Positions 15,015 through 22,955 of a stretch of DNA of 32,263 bases are shown here, piece by piece. The notes under the pieces are model-generated. The model was not told the DNA's origin. It worked only from the letters and a program-made list of their open reading frames with translations, and made no database searches. The DNA is from JBOGVA01 sp050692195 (GTDB lineage Bacteria; Actinomycetota; UBA4738): assembly GCA_050692195.1 (NCBI GenBank), contig JBOGVA010000008.1, forward strand, positions 1 to 32,263, read 5' to 3'. The translations under genes were made by a program, and so were the position numbers. Positions within the stretch are counted from its first letter, which is position 1. Each line of letters opens with the position of its first letter.

Positions 15015-18000
15015 TCAGGTGGCGTTCAGCGCCTCCTCCACCCACCGAGCCAGCGCCTCGCCGCCCAGGCCCGAGGGAGGATCGAGGTTCAGGGTACTGC
15101 TCGCCGGGTGGTAGGACGCTGCCTCCATCCGAGAGGCGGCCTCGTGCCCGGAAGCCTCGTCCACCGGCCTGATCCTGACCTGATCGCGGAAGGTGGTCAG
15201 CTCCTGCACGCCCAGGCCCAGACAGGCGATCCTCAGGGAGCCCACCGCGAAGAGGGCTCGAACCGGTGGGGGCAGGGCCCCGTAACGGTCCTCCGCCTCC
15301 GACCGGACCGACCCGAGCTCGTCGTGATCGCGGGCAGTTGCGATGCGCCGGTACAGCTCCAGTCGTAGGGCCTCCTGCCCGACCCACTCCTGGGGAAGGA
15401 AGGCTCGCACCGGTAGGTCGATGCGGACCTCTCGCTCCGGGGGAGCGGGCTCTCCCTTGGCCTCCGCCACCGCCTCGCTCAGCAATCGAAGGTAGGTGTC
15501 GAAGCCCACGGCGGCGATGTGTCCGTGTTGCTCGGCCCCCAGAAGGTTCCCTGCCCCTCGGATCTCCAGGTCCCGAAGGGCGATCGAGTAGCCGGAGCCG
15601 AGCGCGGTGAACCGGCTGATCGCGGCGAGGCGTTCGTGGGCCTCCTCGGTCAGGCGGGATTGGAGCGGGAAGAACAGATAGGCGAAGGCGCGCTCGGCGG
15701 ATCGACCCACCCTCCCACGTAGCTGGTAGAGCTGGGCCAGTCCCATCCTGTCGGCCCGCTCGACGACGAGCGTGTTCGCGCTGGGTACGTCCAGGCCGCT
15801 CTCGATGATGGTCGTGCACACCAGGACGTCGGCCGCCCGATCCCAGAAGTCCAGCATGACCCTCTCCAGGATGTCCTCGGGCATCTGCCCGTGAGCCACG
15901 ACGATGCGCGCCTGGGGGAGCTTCTGCCGGAGCCGCCCCGCCGTTCGCTCGATGGTCTCCACGCGGTTGTGCACCCAGAACACCTGGCCCCCCCGGAGTA
16001 GCTCCCGGCGGACCGCGCCGAGGGCCATGTCCTCGTCGAACGGCCCGACGTACGTGAGCACCGGCTGGCGGTCCTCCGGTGGCGTGTCGACCACGCTCAT
16101 CTCCCTGATCCCCGAGAGGGCCATCTCCAGCGTCCGGGGGATGGGCGTCGCCGTCATCGTCAGCACGTCCACGCTGGTCCGGAGCTTCTTCAGTCGCTCC
16201 TTGTGGGCCACCCCGAACCGCTGCTCCTCGTCGACGATCAGCAGGCCGAGGTCCTTGAACCTCACGTCATGGGAGAGCAGCCGGTGCGTCCCGACGACCA
16301 CGTCGACCTTCCCCCCGGCCGTATCCTTCACGATCTGGGACTGCTCCCCGGGGCCGACGAATCGCGACAGCATGGCCACCGTGATCGGGAAGGGGGCGAA
16401 GCGCTCGGACAGGGTCACGTAGTGCTGCTCCGCGAGCAGCGTCGTCGGGACCAGTAAGGCAACCTGACGACCCTCCATGACGGCCTTGAACGCCGCACGC
16501 AGGGCGATCTCGGTCTTGCCGTAGCCGACGTCCCCGCAGATCAGCCGGTCCATGGGCTTCGGCTTCTCCATGTCCGACTTGACCTCCCCGATGGCGGCGA
16601 GCTGGTCGCGGGTCTCCTCGTACGGGAAGGCGTCCTCCAGCTCCGCCTGCCAAGGCGTATCCGGTCCGAAGGCGTGGCCCGGAACCGACATCCGCACCGA
16701 GTAGAGGCGGACGAGCTCCCCGGCCATGTCGCGGACGGCCCGTCGGACCCGGGCCTTGGCCCGGGGCCAGTCGTTCGTGCCCAGCCGGTGGAGCCGGGGC
16801 GATTCCCCGCCGATGTACTTGGCCACGACGCCGACCTGTTCGGAGGGGACGTACAGCTTGTCGCCCTGGGCGTACTCCAGGAGCAGGTAGTCGCGCTCGG
16901 TCCCGGCCACCGCCCGCCGAACCATCCCGACGTAACGGCCCACTCCATGAACCTGGTGCACCGCGAGGTCCCCAGGGGCGAGCTCCATCGCGACCGCGTC
17001 GGGCCGTCGCCTGGCCAGGCGAGGGGCTTCCCGGGTGTGGCGGCGCCGGCCGAACAGGTCGTCCTCGGTGACCAGGGCCAGCAGCGGCCGCGACGAGGGC
17101 TCGGGCTCGAACAGAAAGCCCTCCGGGACGTCTCCCTCGACCGCCAGGACGTCGCTCGACGCGATACCCTTCGCCGCCAGTACCTCACTCGCTCGGTCCA
17201 GGCTGCCGCGGCCTTCCGCGGTCAGCAGGATCCGGGTCCCCATTCGGTGAGGGTCTGTGATCCGTTCTGACATGTGGTCTGCGCGGCCGGGGCGGTCCCA
17301 CGGCCGGATGGCCAGGTCCACCGCGTGGTCCAGGGCATATTCCGAGAGGTCGATGCGCTGCTTCGCCCCGACGGCCGCATCCAGCCCGTAGATGGACCGA
17401 GGCCCGGGCCACCGGGAGGCCTCCGCCAGGGCGTCGGCTTCCTCCACGATCCGGCGAGCGCGATCGATGGTGCGCCGGGCGGAGGAGACGACGACCCATC
17501 CTTCGGGAGGCAACAGGTCGGCCAGGAAGGGAAGCCGCTCGTAGATGAGGGGGATCGCCTGTTCCATCCCTTCGAACGCGAGGCCCTCGGCCAGGCGCTC
17601 CAGGACTGCCCGGAACTGCCCACGGTGGCCGGGCAGGGCCCGCTCCGCGCGGTTCCTGACGTCCGTCGTGGGGATGAGCTCGCGGCAGGGGTAGACCTCC
17701 ACGCGGTCGACGCGGCCAGTCGAGAGCTGCGTGGCGGGGGCGAACTCCCGGAGCGAGTCGATCTGGTCGCCGTCGTATTCGGCCCGAACCGGCCGCCGGG
17801 CCGTCGCCGGGAACAGGTCGACGATCCCCCCCCGGACGGCGAACTCCCCCCGGTGCTCCACGACGTCGACTCGGGAATGGCCGAGCTCGACCAGCCGCTC
17901 GGAGAGCACGTCGGGCGGCAGGCTGATCCCTGGGCTCAGGGGCAATGGGTCCAGGCGGCCCAGCTCGGGAGAAAGGCCCTGGACGGCGGCAAGGACGGGA

Positions 18001-18374
18001 GCGGTCAGGACCAGGGGGCCACGGGCGCCAATCAGCAGGCGGGCGGCCCGAGCCCGGGCAGCCGCCACTTGAGGGCCGGGGCTTATGCCCTCGTACGGAA
18101 GCGATTCCCACGAGGGGAATCGGACGACGCGATCGCTGCCGAGGAAGACCGCCGCACCAGCGGCCAGCTCATCGGCCGCCCGTGGGTCGTGAGCCAGGGC
18201 GACCACGGGTGAGTCCAGGGCTCGCGCCAGCACGGCCAGCGCGAACGGGTGGCCGGGCACGATCGAGTGCGCGGCCCTGACCGGACCGGGCAAGGCAAGC
18301 AGCCTCTCGAAGGGCTCGGAGGCCGCCGCCTCCTTCAGGATGTGTCCCAGCTCGTCGCTCGTCACGACTCTCAC
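15015..18374 (-). CDS. mfd: Transcription-repair coupling factor Mfd
   Basis: 1119 residues, near the usual length. The N-terminal UvrB-like module (to about residue 330) contains 'FPSWESLPYEGISP' and 'RGGIVDLFPATARRPVRAEYDGDQIDSLREF'. The RNA-polymerase-interacting (CarD-like) domain is at about 465-520 ('LAPGDLAVHQVHGVGRYVGM', 'LLLEYAQGDKLYVP'). The RecG-like translocase follows, with Walker A 'GDVGYGKTE' (about 612-620), 'LLIVDEEQRFGV' (DEEQ, about 711), 'TATPIPRTLEMAL', and motifs V-VI 'TTIIESGLDVPSANTLVVERADRMGLAQLYQLRGRVGRS'. The C-terminal TRCF domain is present. Mfd displaces stalled RNA polymerase and recruits UvrA. The start is GTG at 18372-18374 with GGGGA upstream. A hairpin at 18388-18428 separates it from pth. 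Confidence 0.97.
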   Translation of the reverse strand: MRVVTSDELGHILKEAAASEPFERLLALPGPVRAAHSIVPGHPFALAVLARALDSPVVALAHDPRAADELAAGAAVFLGSDRVVRFPSWESLPYEGISPGPQVAAARARAARLLIGARGPLVLTAPVLAAVQGLSPELGRLDPLPLSPGISLPPDVLSERLVELGHSRVDVVEHRGEFAVRGGIVDLFPATARRPVRAEYDGDQIDSLREFAPATQLSTGRVDRVEVYPCRELIPTTDVRNRAERALPGHRGQFRAVLERLAEGLAFEGMEQAIPLIYERLPFLADLLPPEGWVVVSSARRTIDRARRIVEEADALAEASRWPGPRSIYGLDAAVGAKQRIDLSEYALDHAVDLAIRPWDRPGRADHMSERITDPHRMGTRILLTAEGRGSLDRASEVLAAKGIASSDVLAVEGDVPEGFLFEPEPSSRPLLALVTEDDLFGRRRHTREAPRLARRRPDAVAMELAPGDLAVHQVHGVGRYVGMVRRAVAGTERDYLLLEYAQGDKLYVPSEQVGVVAKYIGGESPRLHRLGTNDWPRAKARVRRAVRDMAGELVRLYSVRMSVPGHAFGPDTPWQAELEDAFPYEETRDQLAAIGEVKSDMEKPKPMDRLICGDVGYGKTEIALRAAFKAVMEGRQVALLVPTTLLAEQHYVTLSERFAPFPITVAMLSRFVGPGEQSQIVKDTAGGKVDVVVGTHRLLSHDVRFKDLGLLIVDEEQRFGVAHKERLKKLRTSVDVLTMTATPIPRTLEMALSGIREMSVVDTPPEDRQPVLTYVGPFDEDMALGAVRRELLRGGQVFWVHNRVETIERTAGRLRQKLPQARIVVAHGQMPEDILERVMLDFWDRAADVLVCTTIIESGLDVPSANTLVVERADRMGLAQLYQLRGRVGRSAERAFAYLFFPLQSRLTEEAHERLAAISRFTALGSGYSIALRDLEIRGAGNLLGAEQHGHIAAVGFDTYLRLLSEAVAEAKGEPAPPEREVRIDLPVRAFLPQEWVGQEALRLELYRRIATARDHDELGSVRSEAEDRYGALPPPVRALFAVGSLRIACLGLGVQELTTFRDQVRIRPVDEASGHEAASRMEAASYHPASSTLNLDPPSGLGGEALARWVEEALNAT

Positions 18375-18387
18375 CTGAGTTCCCCGG

Positions 18388-18428
18388 GCAGCACGAATAG
18401 GCCTGGTGCTCGCGACCAGGCCTGCTGC
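18388..18428 (-). terminator. Strong stem-loop between pth and mfd
   Basis: AGGCCTGGT (18399-18407) pairs perfectly with ACCAGGCCT (18415-18423) around a 7-base loop. Outer GCAGC/GCTGC arms (18388-18392 and 18424-18428) extend the stem across a one-sided bulge. There is no U-tract on the minus strand. It lies just after the pth stop and ahead of the mfd start, so it may be a terminator or attenuator, or a processing/stability element. Confidence 0.5.
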
Positions 18429-18477
18429 CAGCCGATATGCCGATTGGTGGGGGTTCGGGCGCCCAGCCTTCGGACAG

Positions 18478-19068
18478 CTACCCTTCTTGACCCCCGCCTC
18501 GATTGTAACGGGACTGGGTGGCCGCGAGGCCTTCGTCCACCAGTGAGAGGACGGCGTCGGCGGCGTCTTCGATTAACAGGTCGACCTCCTCCTGCTCGCG
18601 CTTGGCGAACGGAGCGAGCAAGAAATCCACGTTGTCCCACCGGCCGGCAGGGCGGCCCACTCCAAGCCGCACTCGGTAGAAGTCGGCCGATCGCAGCGCC
18701 TCCACCAAGGAGTCCAGACCGTGGTGTCCCGCCGTGCTCCCCCCGCGCTTGATGCGGAGGCCGCCGAACCCGAGGTCGATGTCATCGTGGCAGACGATGA
18801 TCCGCTCGACCGGCACCTCTCGCTTCCGGGCGAGCGACGCGATGGGCGGGCCACACACGTTCATGAAAGTGAGTGGTGTCAGCAGGAGCAGAACCGAGCC
18901 GTCGTGCTTGGCTTCTGCCACCTGGACGGGAAGCAGCCTGACCTTCTTGAGCCGGGCTCCCATCCGTTCGGCCAGGCGTTGGACCACCATCGCGCCCGCG
19001 TTGTGGCGGGTTCCAGCGTAGCGCTCGCCGGGGTTCCCGAGCCCTGCGACGAGCCAGGGTTCCTGCAA
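18478..19068 (-). CDS. pth: Peptidyl-tRNA hydrolase
   Basis: About 196 residues. It releases tRNA from stalled peptidyl-tRNA. Family motifs: 'WLVAGLGNPGERYAGTRHNAGAMVV' (catalytic His in 'RHNAG'), 'LLTPLTFMNVCGPPI' (Asn of the tRNA-binding site), 'IIVCHDDIDLGFGGLRIKRGGSTAGHHGLDSLVEAL' (catalytic Asp) and 'FYRVRLGVGRPAG'. I place the start at the TTG at 19066-19068, a few bases after the rplY stop, because it gives the usual family N-terminus. A GTG at 19107 would add 13 residues overlapping rplY. Order rplY-pth-mfd is the conserved actinobacterial one. Confidence 0.93.
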   Translation of the reverse strand: MQEPWLVAGLGNPGERYAGTRHNAGAMVVQRLAERMGARLKKVRLLPVQVAEAKHDGSVLLLLTPLTFMNVCGPPIASLARKREVPVERIIVCHDDIDLGFGGLRIKRGGSTAGHHGLDSLVEALRSADFYRVRLGVGRPAGRWDNVDFLLAPFAKREQEEVDLLIEDAADAVLSLVDEGLAATQSRYNRGGGQEG

Positions 19069-19072
19069 TGAG

Positions 19073-19747
19073 CTAGCTCTGAGAGCCGGACTCCCCGGCC
19101 TCCCCACCGGCTTCCTCGGCGGCCTCGGGGGCGCCCTCGGCAGCTTCGGCCTCCGCCTCCGCCACCTCGGCGGGGACCTCCTCCTCGATCTTCAGGACCT
19201 GCGGCGGAACCACGGAGACGATGGTCTCCTCGGGGGGAGTGAGCACGGTGACCTTGTCCGGGATCTTGAGGTCCGAAACCTTCAGGGACTCGTTGATGCC
19301 GAGCGGGGTGATGTCCGCCTGGATGGCGGCCGGAACGTCCTGCGGGAAGCACTCGACGTGCAAGTTCCACAGGTGGTGCTCGATGACGCCTCCCTTCTTG
19401 ACCCCGTGGGATTCGCCGACTAGATGCACCGGCACGTCCACGGTGATCTTCTCGTCCCGGGCGATCCGCAGGAAGTCCACGTGCAGGAACCTCCCCCGAA
19501 GGTGATCCTGCTGGACCTCTCGCGGCATGGCCAGGAACTGGTCGCCGTCGACCCGCAGGTCGACCAGCACGTTCATCCCGGCGTCCGTGTGGAGGAGATG
19601 GAACAGCTCGCGGGAGTCGATGGTGAGGTGGAGCGGATCGGTGCCCTGACCGTAGACCACGCCCGGAACCTTCCCGGAGGCTCTGATCTTGCGCGCCGCC
19701 CCCTTGCCGGTTCCGTCTCTCCGCTCCGCCTTCAGCTTCCGTTCCAT
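19073..19747 (-). CDS. rplY: 50S ribosomal protein L25, long CTC/TL5 form
   Basis: 224 residues from the ATG at 19745-19747, six bases after GGAGGA. The N-terminal L25 domain (about 1-92: 'LKAERRDGTGKGAARKIRASGKVPGVVYG', 'FLHVDFLRI') binds 5S rRNA. The C-terminal beta domain (about 95-185: 'VPVHLVGESHGVKKGGVIEHHLWNLHVECFP', 'DITPLGINESLKVSDLKIPDKVTVL') is that of the CTC/TL5 long form. A low-complexity Glu/Ala-rich tail of about 35 residues ends the protein. The frame stays open upstream into the damaged HNH gene, but that is accidental. Confidence 0.96.
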   Translation of the reverse strand: MERKLKAERRDGTGKGAARKIRASGKVPGVVYGQGTDPLHLTIDSRELFHLLHTDAGMNVLVDLRVDGDQFLAMPREVQQDHLRGRFLHVDFLRIARDEKITVDVPVHLVGESHGVKKGGVIEHHLWNLHVECFPQDVPAAIQADITPLGINESLKVSDLKIPDKVTVLTPPEETIVSVVPPQVLKIEEEVPAEVAEAEAEAAEGAPEAAEEAGGEAGESGSQS

Positions 19748-19806
19748 GGACTTCCTCCGCCGGATCGGTACGAATGAGGCGAGATGCCCTGTCGTCGCCA
19801 GCTCAG

Positions 19807-19812
19807 ATTGTA
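19807..19812 (-). promoter_or_regulatory. Candidate -10 element for rplY
   Basis: TACAAT on the minus strand (plus-strand ATTGTA), preceded by GG, about 60 bases before the rplY ATG. No convincing -35 is seen 16-18 bases upstream, so this is tentative. The rest of 19748-19979 shows no gene. Confidence 0.35.
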
Positions 19813-19979
19813 CCGGCCCCGGCCTGCGGCCCAGTCCGCGGCCCATATCATGAGCAGATCGAGATCCCCGACCCAGAAGCGACGCACCGGGATCACACCG
19901 AATCAAGCGAACGGTCTTCGATCGCTCAGAACCCCACGGCTGACAGATCTGATGGTGTTCGACCGTCTCGGAGGGCGGC

Positions 19980-21024
19980 GAAGGACCGGCGCGGTAACGG
20001 GTCCCGTCGGGGCGCCGCCACGAGGCCGTGCCGTCTTGCTCGCGCCTTACGGCCCAGCCGTACTCGTGCACAGCTTGTGGTGGAACGTGCACACGAGGAG
20101 CAGGTTGTCCAGATCGGTCCGGCCTCCGTGCTCCCACCACACGATGTGATGGGCCTGGGTGAAGCGACGCGCGCCGCAGCCCGGAAACCTGCACTCGGAG
20201 TCCCGGTACCTGAGCTGGCGCATCATCCACGCCGAAGGCTCTCTGGACATCCGCCCGAGGCGCACCGGGTGGCCCGCTGCGTCTTCGATCACCACCTGGA
20301 CCCGCCCGTGGCAGGCCAAGCGCTTGGCGGTCTCGGCGTGGATGACCCCACCCCCCCTCGAGCTCGCATCCCGGTCGCCCCGACGCGAGCGCGTCGAGCC
20401 GCGCGTGCACCACCACCGTGGCCCGGTCCGGATCGGCGTCGGCGGCGATCCGGGCGGAGCAAAGGGCCACCAGGGCATCGGCCCTTCGTGTGTCCACGCA
20501 CCAGTCACCCTCGCCGCCCGGCATGAGGGGAAGGCTCTCGGCGAGACGCTGCAACGCTTGGGCCACCACGGCACCGTGGGCCGCTGGAAGCTCGGCTTCC
20601 AGGCCGAAGCGCCTGCCGTCGTCGAAGTACCACCAGGACAACGAACGGCTCCGGTCCGCATCCTGAACCTCTTCGATCGACTGCCGGCCGGCGAGATCTC
20701 CCTTGTGCCGGATGCAGGCGCAAGACACGCCCCTAGCCCAGGCGATCAGCCTCGCTTCGGTCTCCGCCGTGGCGAACCGGGCCAGCTCGATGACCTTGTC
20801 GATACCGAGCTCACCGGAGGAGAACGCCTGTGAGAGACGGGGGAGCCCCTCGAGCGCATGGGCGGCAGCGATCCACCGCCTGGCCTCCAATTCGAAATGC
20901 CTTGGCGCATCGACAGCCAGTGGGCCATGTCCCGGGCCCCGGAGTTCCGCCACAGCTCACGGCGGTCACCTTCCGCAATGAACCGGAACAGCTCGCGCTG
21001 GTTCCCGGAGACACGCGCATGCAT
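19980..21024 (-). pseudogene. DUF222/HNH endonuclease (13E12 family), three frameshifts
   Basis: The product can be followed across frames. 'MHARVSGNQRELFRFIAEGDRRELWRNSGARDMAHWLSMRQGIS' opens at 21024. After a one-base loss near 20885, 'EARRWIAAAHALEGLPRLSQAF' and 'KVIELARFATAETEARLIAWA' continue the DUF222 domain in the next frame. After a one-base gain in a run of seven C (20351-20357 on plus), 'GVIHAETAKRLACHGRVQVVIED' leads to an intact HNH motif 'CRFPGCGARRFTQAHHIVWWEHGG' ... 'LDNLLLVCTFHHKL'. A further one-base loss near 20071 is needed to continue with 'VHEYGWAVRREQDGTASWRRPDGTRY'. The family (13E12 repeat proteins) consists of putative HNH nucleases. Promoter and motif residues look fresh, so this is either a recent pseudogene or homopolymer sequencing error. 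Confidence 0.8.
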
Positions 21025-21088
21025 GGCGTCGATGCCCTTGATCAGTTCGGCACCCGGACCTCACTGGCCCCGGGGGGAGATTACCCTG

Positions 21089-21117
21089 AGTATATCGAAC
21101 GTACGTTCGATTGTCAA
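21089..21117 (-). promoter_or_regulatory. Consensus promoter with LexA-type operator, HNH gene
   Basis: On the minus strand: -35 TTGACA (21112-21117, perfect consensus), 17-bp spacer, -10 TATACT (21089-21094). The perfect 18-bp palindrome ATCGAACGTACGTTCGAT (21094-21111) fills the spacer. It fits the Gram-positive LexA/SOS consensus CGAAC-N4-GTTCG. Placed between -10 and -35, a bound repressor would block polymerase. The leader to the ATG at 21024 is about 58 bases. Confidence 0.75.
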
Positions 21118-21211
21118 TAGCAGACTCGCCCAAGGGCCGATGCGAGAGGCGGAGCCCAATAACGGCAGTGATGGTCGACCCGGAAGGGAACGAGTCTCGT
21201 AGACCCTCCTT

Positions 21212-21253
21212 AGGGTCGGGACAGGGATCGACAGGGTCGGGACAGGGATCGAC
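21212..21253. repeat. Perfect 21-bp tandem duplication upstream of CHRD gene
   Basis: Two exact, directly adjacent 21-bp copies (21212-21232 and 21233-21253), each beginning AGGGTCGGGACAGG. They lie about 140-180 bp before the CHRD gene start and about two helical turns apart. An inverted partial copy (CCGACCCT) occurs at about 21342-21349. Confidence 0.85.
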
Positions 21254-21261
21254 CCGAGCGC

Positions 21262-21310
21262 CGTACGAAAGCTCCCCGGGGCGGACCGCACCTTCGTACG
21301 AAAGCTCCCC
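21262..21310. repeat. Direct repeat pair CGTACGAAAGCTCCCC, 33 bp apart
   Basis: The 16-bp sequence CGTACGAAAGCTCCCC occurs exactly at 21262-21277 and 21295-21310, a 33-bp period, close to three helical turns. The second copy is part of the palindrome TTCGTACGAA. With the tandem repeat just upstream, this looks like a cis-regulatory array for the CHRD gene. The remainder of 21118-21393 shows no credible gene. Confidence 0.8.
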
Positions 21311-21393
21311 CAGAAGGGTGATGCGATTTCTGGAGACAGGACCGACCCTGAGAGGCGCCCGAAGAGGACTGCCCGCAGAAAGGTGTGAGAGCT

Positions 21394-21900
21394 ATGACCC
21401 CTGAAGAGCCGCAAGGCTCCGCCGGCATCTCCCGGCGGAGGATGCTCGGACGCATGGGGGCGGGGGTTGCCGTCGCCTGGTCCGCTCCGATCCTCACCAG
21501 CGTGCGGATTCCCGCCCACGCCCAAGTCTCACCCGCATGCCGTTTCGTGGCCAAGATGGACGGTTCCCAGGAGGTTCCGCCGGTTCCCTCCCCGGGGACG
21601 GGCACGGCCGACTTCGTCCGCACCGCACCGGACACGGTCGACTACACGTACACGTACCAGGACCTGACGAGCGGGGTCAACGGCGCTCATATCCACCGAG
21701 CACCGCCCGGCCAGAATGGCCCTATCGTGATCCCACTGGCGATCATCCCCGGGAGCACCGAGGGAAGCGTGAGCGACACGGCGCAGGCGGATCCCGCCCT
21801 CCTGGACGAGATCTGTGCCAACCCGGGGGCGTTCTACATCAACGTCCACACGGACTTGTACCCGGGCGGCGAGATTCGGGGCCAGCTGGTAGGGGGGTAG
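21394..21900 (+). CDS. Tat-exported CHRD-domain protein
   Basis: 168 residues. The N-terminus is a twin-arginine signal: 'SRRRMLGRMGAGVAVAWSAP', ending near 'PAHAQ'. The mature part is one CHRD domain: 'CRFVAKMDGSQEVPPVPSPGTGTADF', 'TVDYTYTYQDLTSGVNGAHIHRAPPGQNGPIVIPL', 'GAFYINVHTDLYPGGEIRGQL'. The paired His of 'AHIH' and 'NVHT' are typical of the domain and might bind metal. CHRD domains are found in secreted proteins of mostly unknown function. The ATG at 21394 is preferred; a GTG three codons earlier (21385) is possible, with AAAGG close before it. It is the only plus-strand gene between prs and rplY, and it interrupts an otherwise conserved order. Confidence 0.82.
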   Translation: MTPEEPQGSAGISRRRMLGRMGAGVAVAWSAPILTSVRIPAHAQVSPACRFVAKMDGSQEVPPVPSPGTGTADFVRTAPDTVDYTYTYQDLTSGVNGAHIHRAPPGQNGPIVIPLAIIPGSTEGSVSDTAQADPALLDEICANPGAFYINVHTDLYPGGEIRGQLVGG

Positions 21901-21950
21901 CGTCCGCGGGAAGAGAATCGGAACGCTTCAGCGTCTGAGGCCGGTGTGGC

Positions 21951-22955
21951 TCAGGGCTGGTTCTCGCCGCGGAAGATCTCGGAGACCGACTCGTCCTCGA
22001 ACACGGCCTTGAGCGCCGAGGCGATGATGGGCGCGATCGAGAGGACCGTGAGGCGATCGCCCAGGACCTGGGCCTTCTCGTCTGGCACCGGGATCGTGTT
22101 GGTCACGATCGTCTCCTTGATCGGCGACTCGGCGATGCGCTGGACGGCCTTGCCCGAAAGGACGGGGTGGGTGGCGGCGGCGTAGATCTCGCCGGCGCCG
22201 TGCGCGGCCAGCGTCCGGGCGCCGTCGGTGATCGTCCCGGCGGTGTCGATCATGTCGTCGATCAGGATGCACGGCCGGCCTTCGACCTGGCCGACCAGCT
22301 CGATCTCGTCGATCTTGTTGGCCTCGTGCCTGGATCGCCGCTTGTACAGATACGCCAGGTCGGCGTGGAGATGCTCCCGAAGGCGCTGGGCCGTCTTCAC
22401 GCGGCCCGCATCGGGCGAGAGCACCACGATGTCCTCGGGCACCTGGGTGTCCTTCTGGAGGTAATCGGCAAGCAGGGGGAGTGCGGTCAGGTGGTCCACG
22501 GGGAAGTTGAAGAAGCCCTGGATCTGCTGCGAGTGCAGGTCCACGGCCACCACCCGGTTGGCGCCGGCCGCGGTGAGCAGGTCGGCCACGAGCTTCGCCG
22601 AGATCGGCTCGCGGGCCAGCCCCTTCTTGTCCTGACGCGAGTAGCCGTAGTACGGGATGACGGCGGTGATGCGCTTGGCCGAAGCCCGCTTGAGGGCATC
22701 GATCATGACGAGCTGCTCCATGATCACCTCGTTGACGGGGCTCCCGTGCGTCTGGATGACGAACGCGTCGGCCCCGCGCGCGCTGTCGAGGGATCGAACG
22801 TAGATCTCTCCGTCGGAGAACCGCCGGATCCTCGCCTCGGAAAGGCTGATGCCCAGATGCTGGGCGATCTCCTCGGCGAGCGTGGGGTGACAGGTCCCCG
22901 AGAAGACCATCATCGTCTTGCGGGTCAGGATCTCGCGGATGGAGTCTTCACCCAC
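21951..22955 (-). CDS. prs: Ribose-phosphate pyrophosphokinase (PRPP synthetase)
   Basis: 334 residues. Makes PRPP from ribose 5-phosphate and ATP for nucleotide, His and Trp synthesis. Motifs: 'FSDGEIYVRSLDSARGADAFVIQTHGSPVNEVIMEQLVMIDALKRASA' in the N-terminal half, 'IPYYGYSRQDKK' (ATP loop), 'VAVDLHSQQIQGFF' (family signature), flexible-loop 'YKRRSRHEANKI' and PRPP-binding 'CILIDDMIDTAGTITDGA'. The start GTG (22953-22955) has GGGAGGAG a few bases upstream, and it overlaps the end of glmU by 8 bases, so the two are coupled. Confidence 0.97.
   Translation of the reverse strand: MGEDSIREILTRKTMMVFSGTCHPTLAEEIAQHLGISLSEARIRRFSDGEIYVRSLDSARGADAFVIQTHGSPVNEVIMEQLVMIDALKRASAKRITAVIPYYGYSRQDKKGLAREPISAKLVADLLTAAGANRVVAVDLHSQQIQGFFNFPVDHLTALPLLADYLQKDTQVPEDIVVLSPDAGRVKTAQRLREHLHADLAYLYKRRSRHEANKIDEIELVGQVEGRPCILIDDMIDTAGTITDGARTLAAHGAGEIYAAATHPVLSGKAVQRIAESPIKETIVTNTIPVPDEKAQVLGDRLTVLSIAPIIASALKAVFEDESVSEIFRGENQP

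Noticed and set aside
19073..20953. A single 626-residue open frame joining HNH/DUF222 sequence to ribosomal protein L25
   Set aside because: The HNH part is only partly in this frame. L25 has its own ATG with a good Shine-Dalgarno and a normal N-terminus; the link is a chance absence of stops after frameshifts.
21212..21310. Repeats considered as a small CRISPR array
   Set aside because: Only two copies of each unit, one pair directly adjacent with no spacer, and no cas genes nearby.
21915..21945. Possible terminator hairpin between CHRD gene and prs (ACGC-TTCA-GCGT)
   Set aside because: Only four base pairs and no U-tract.
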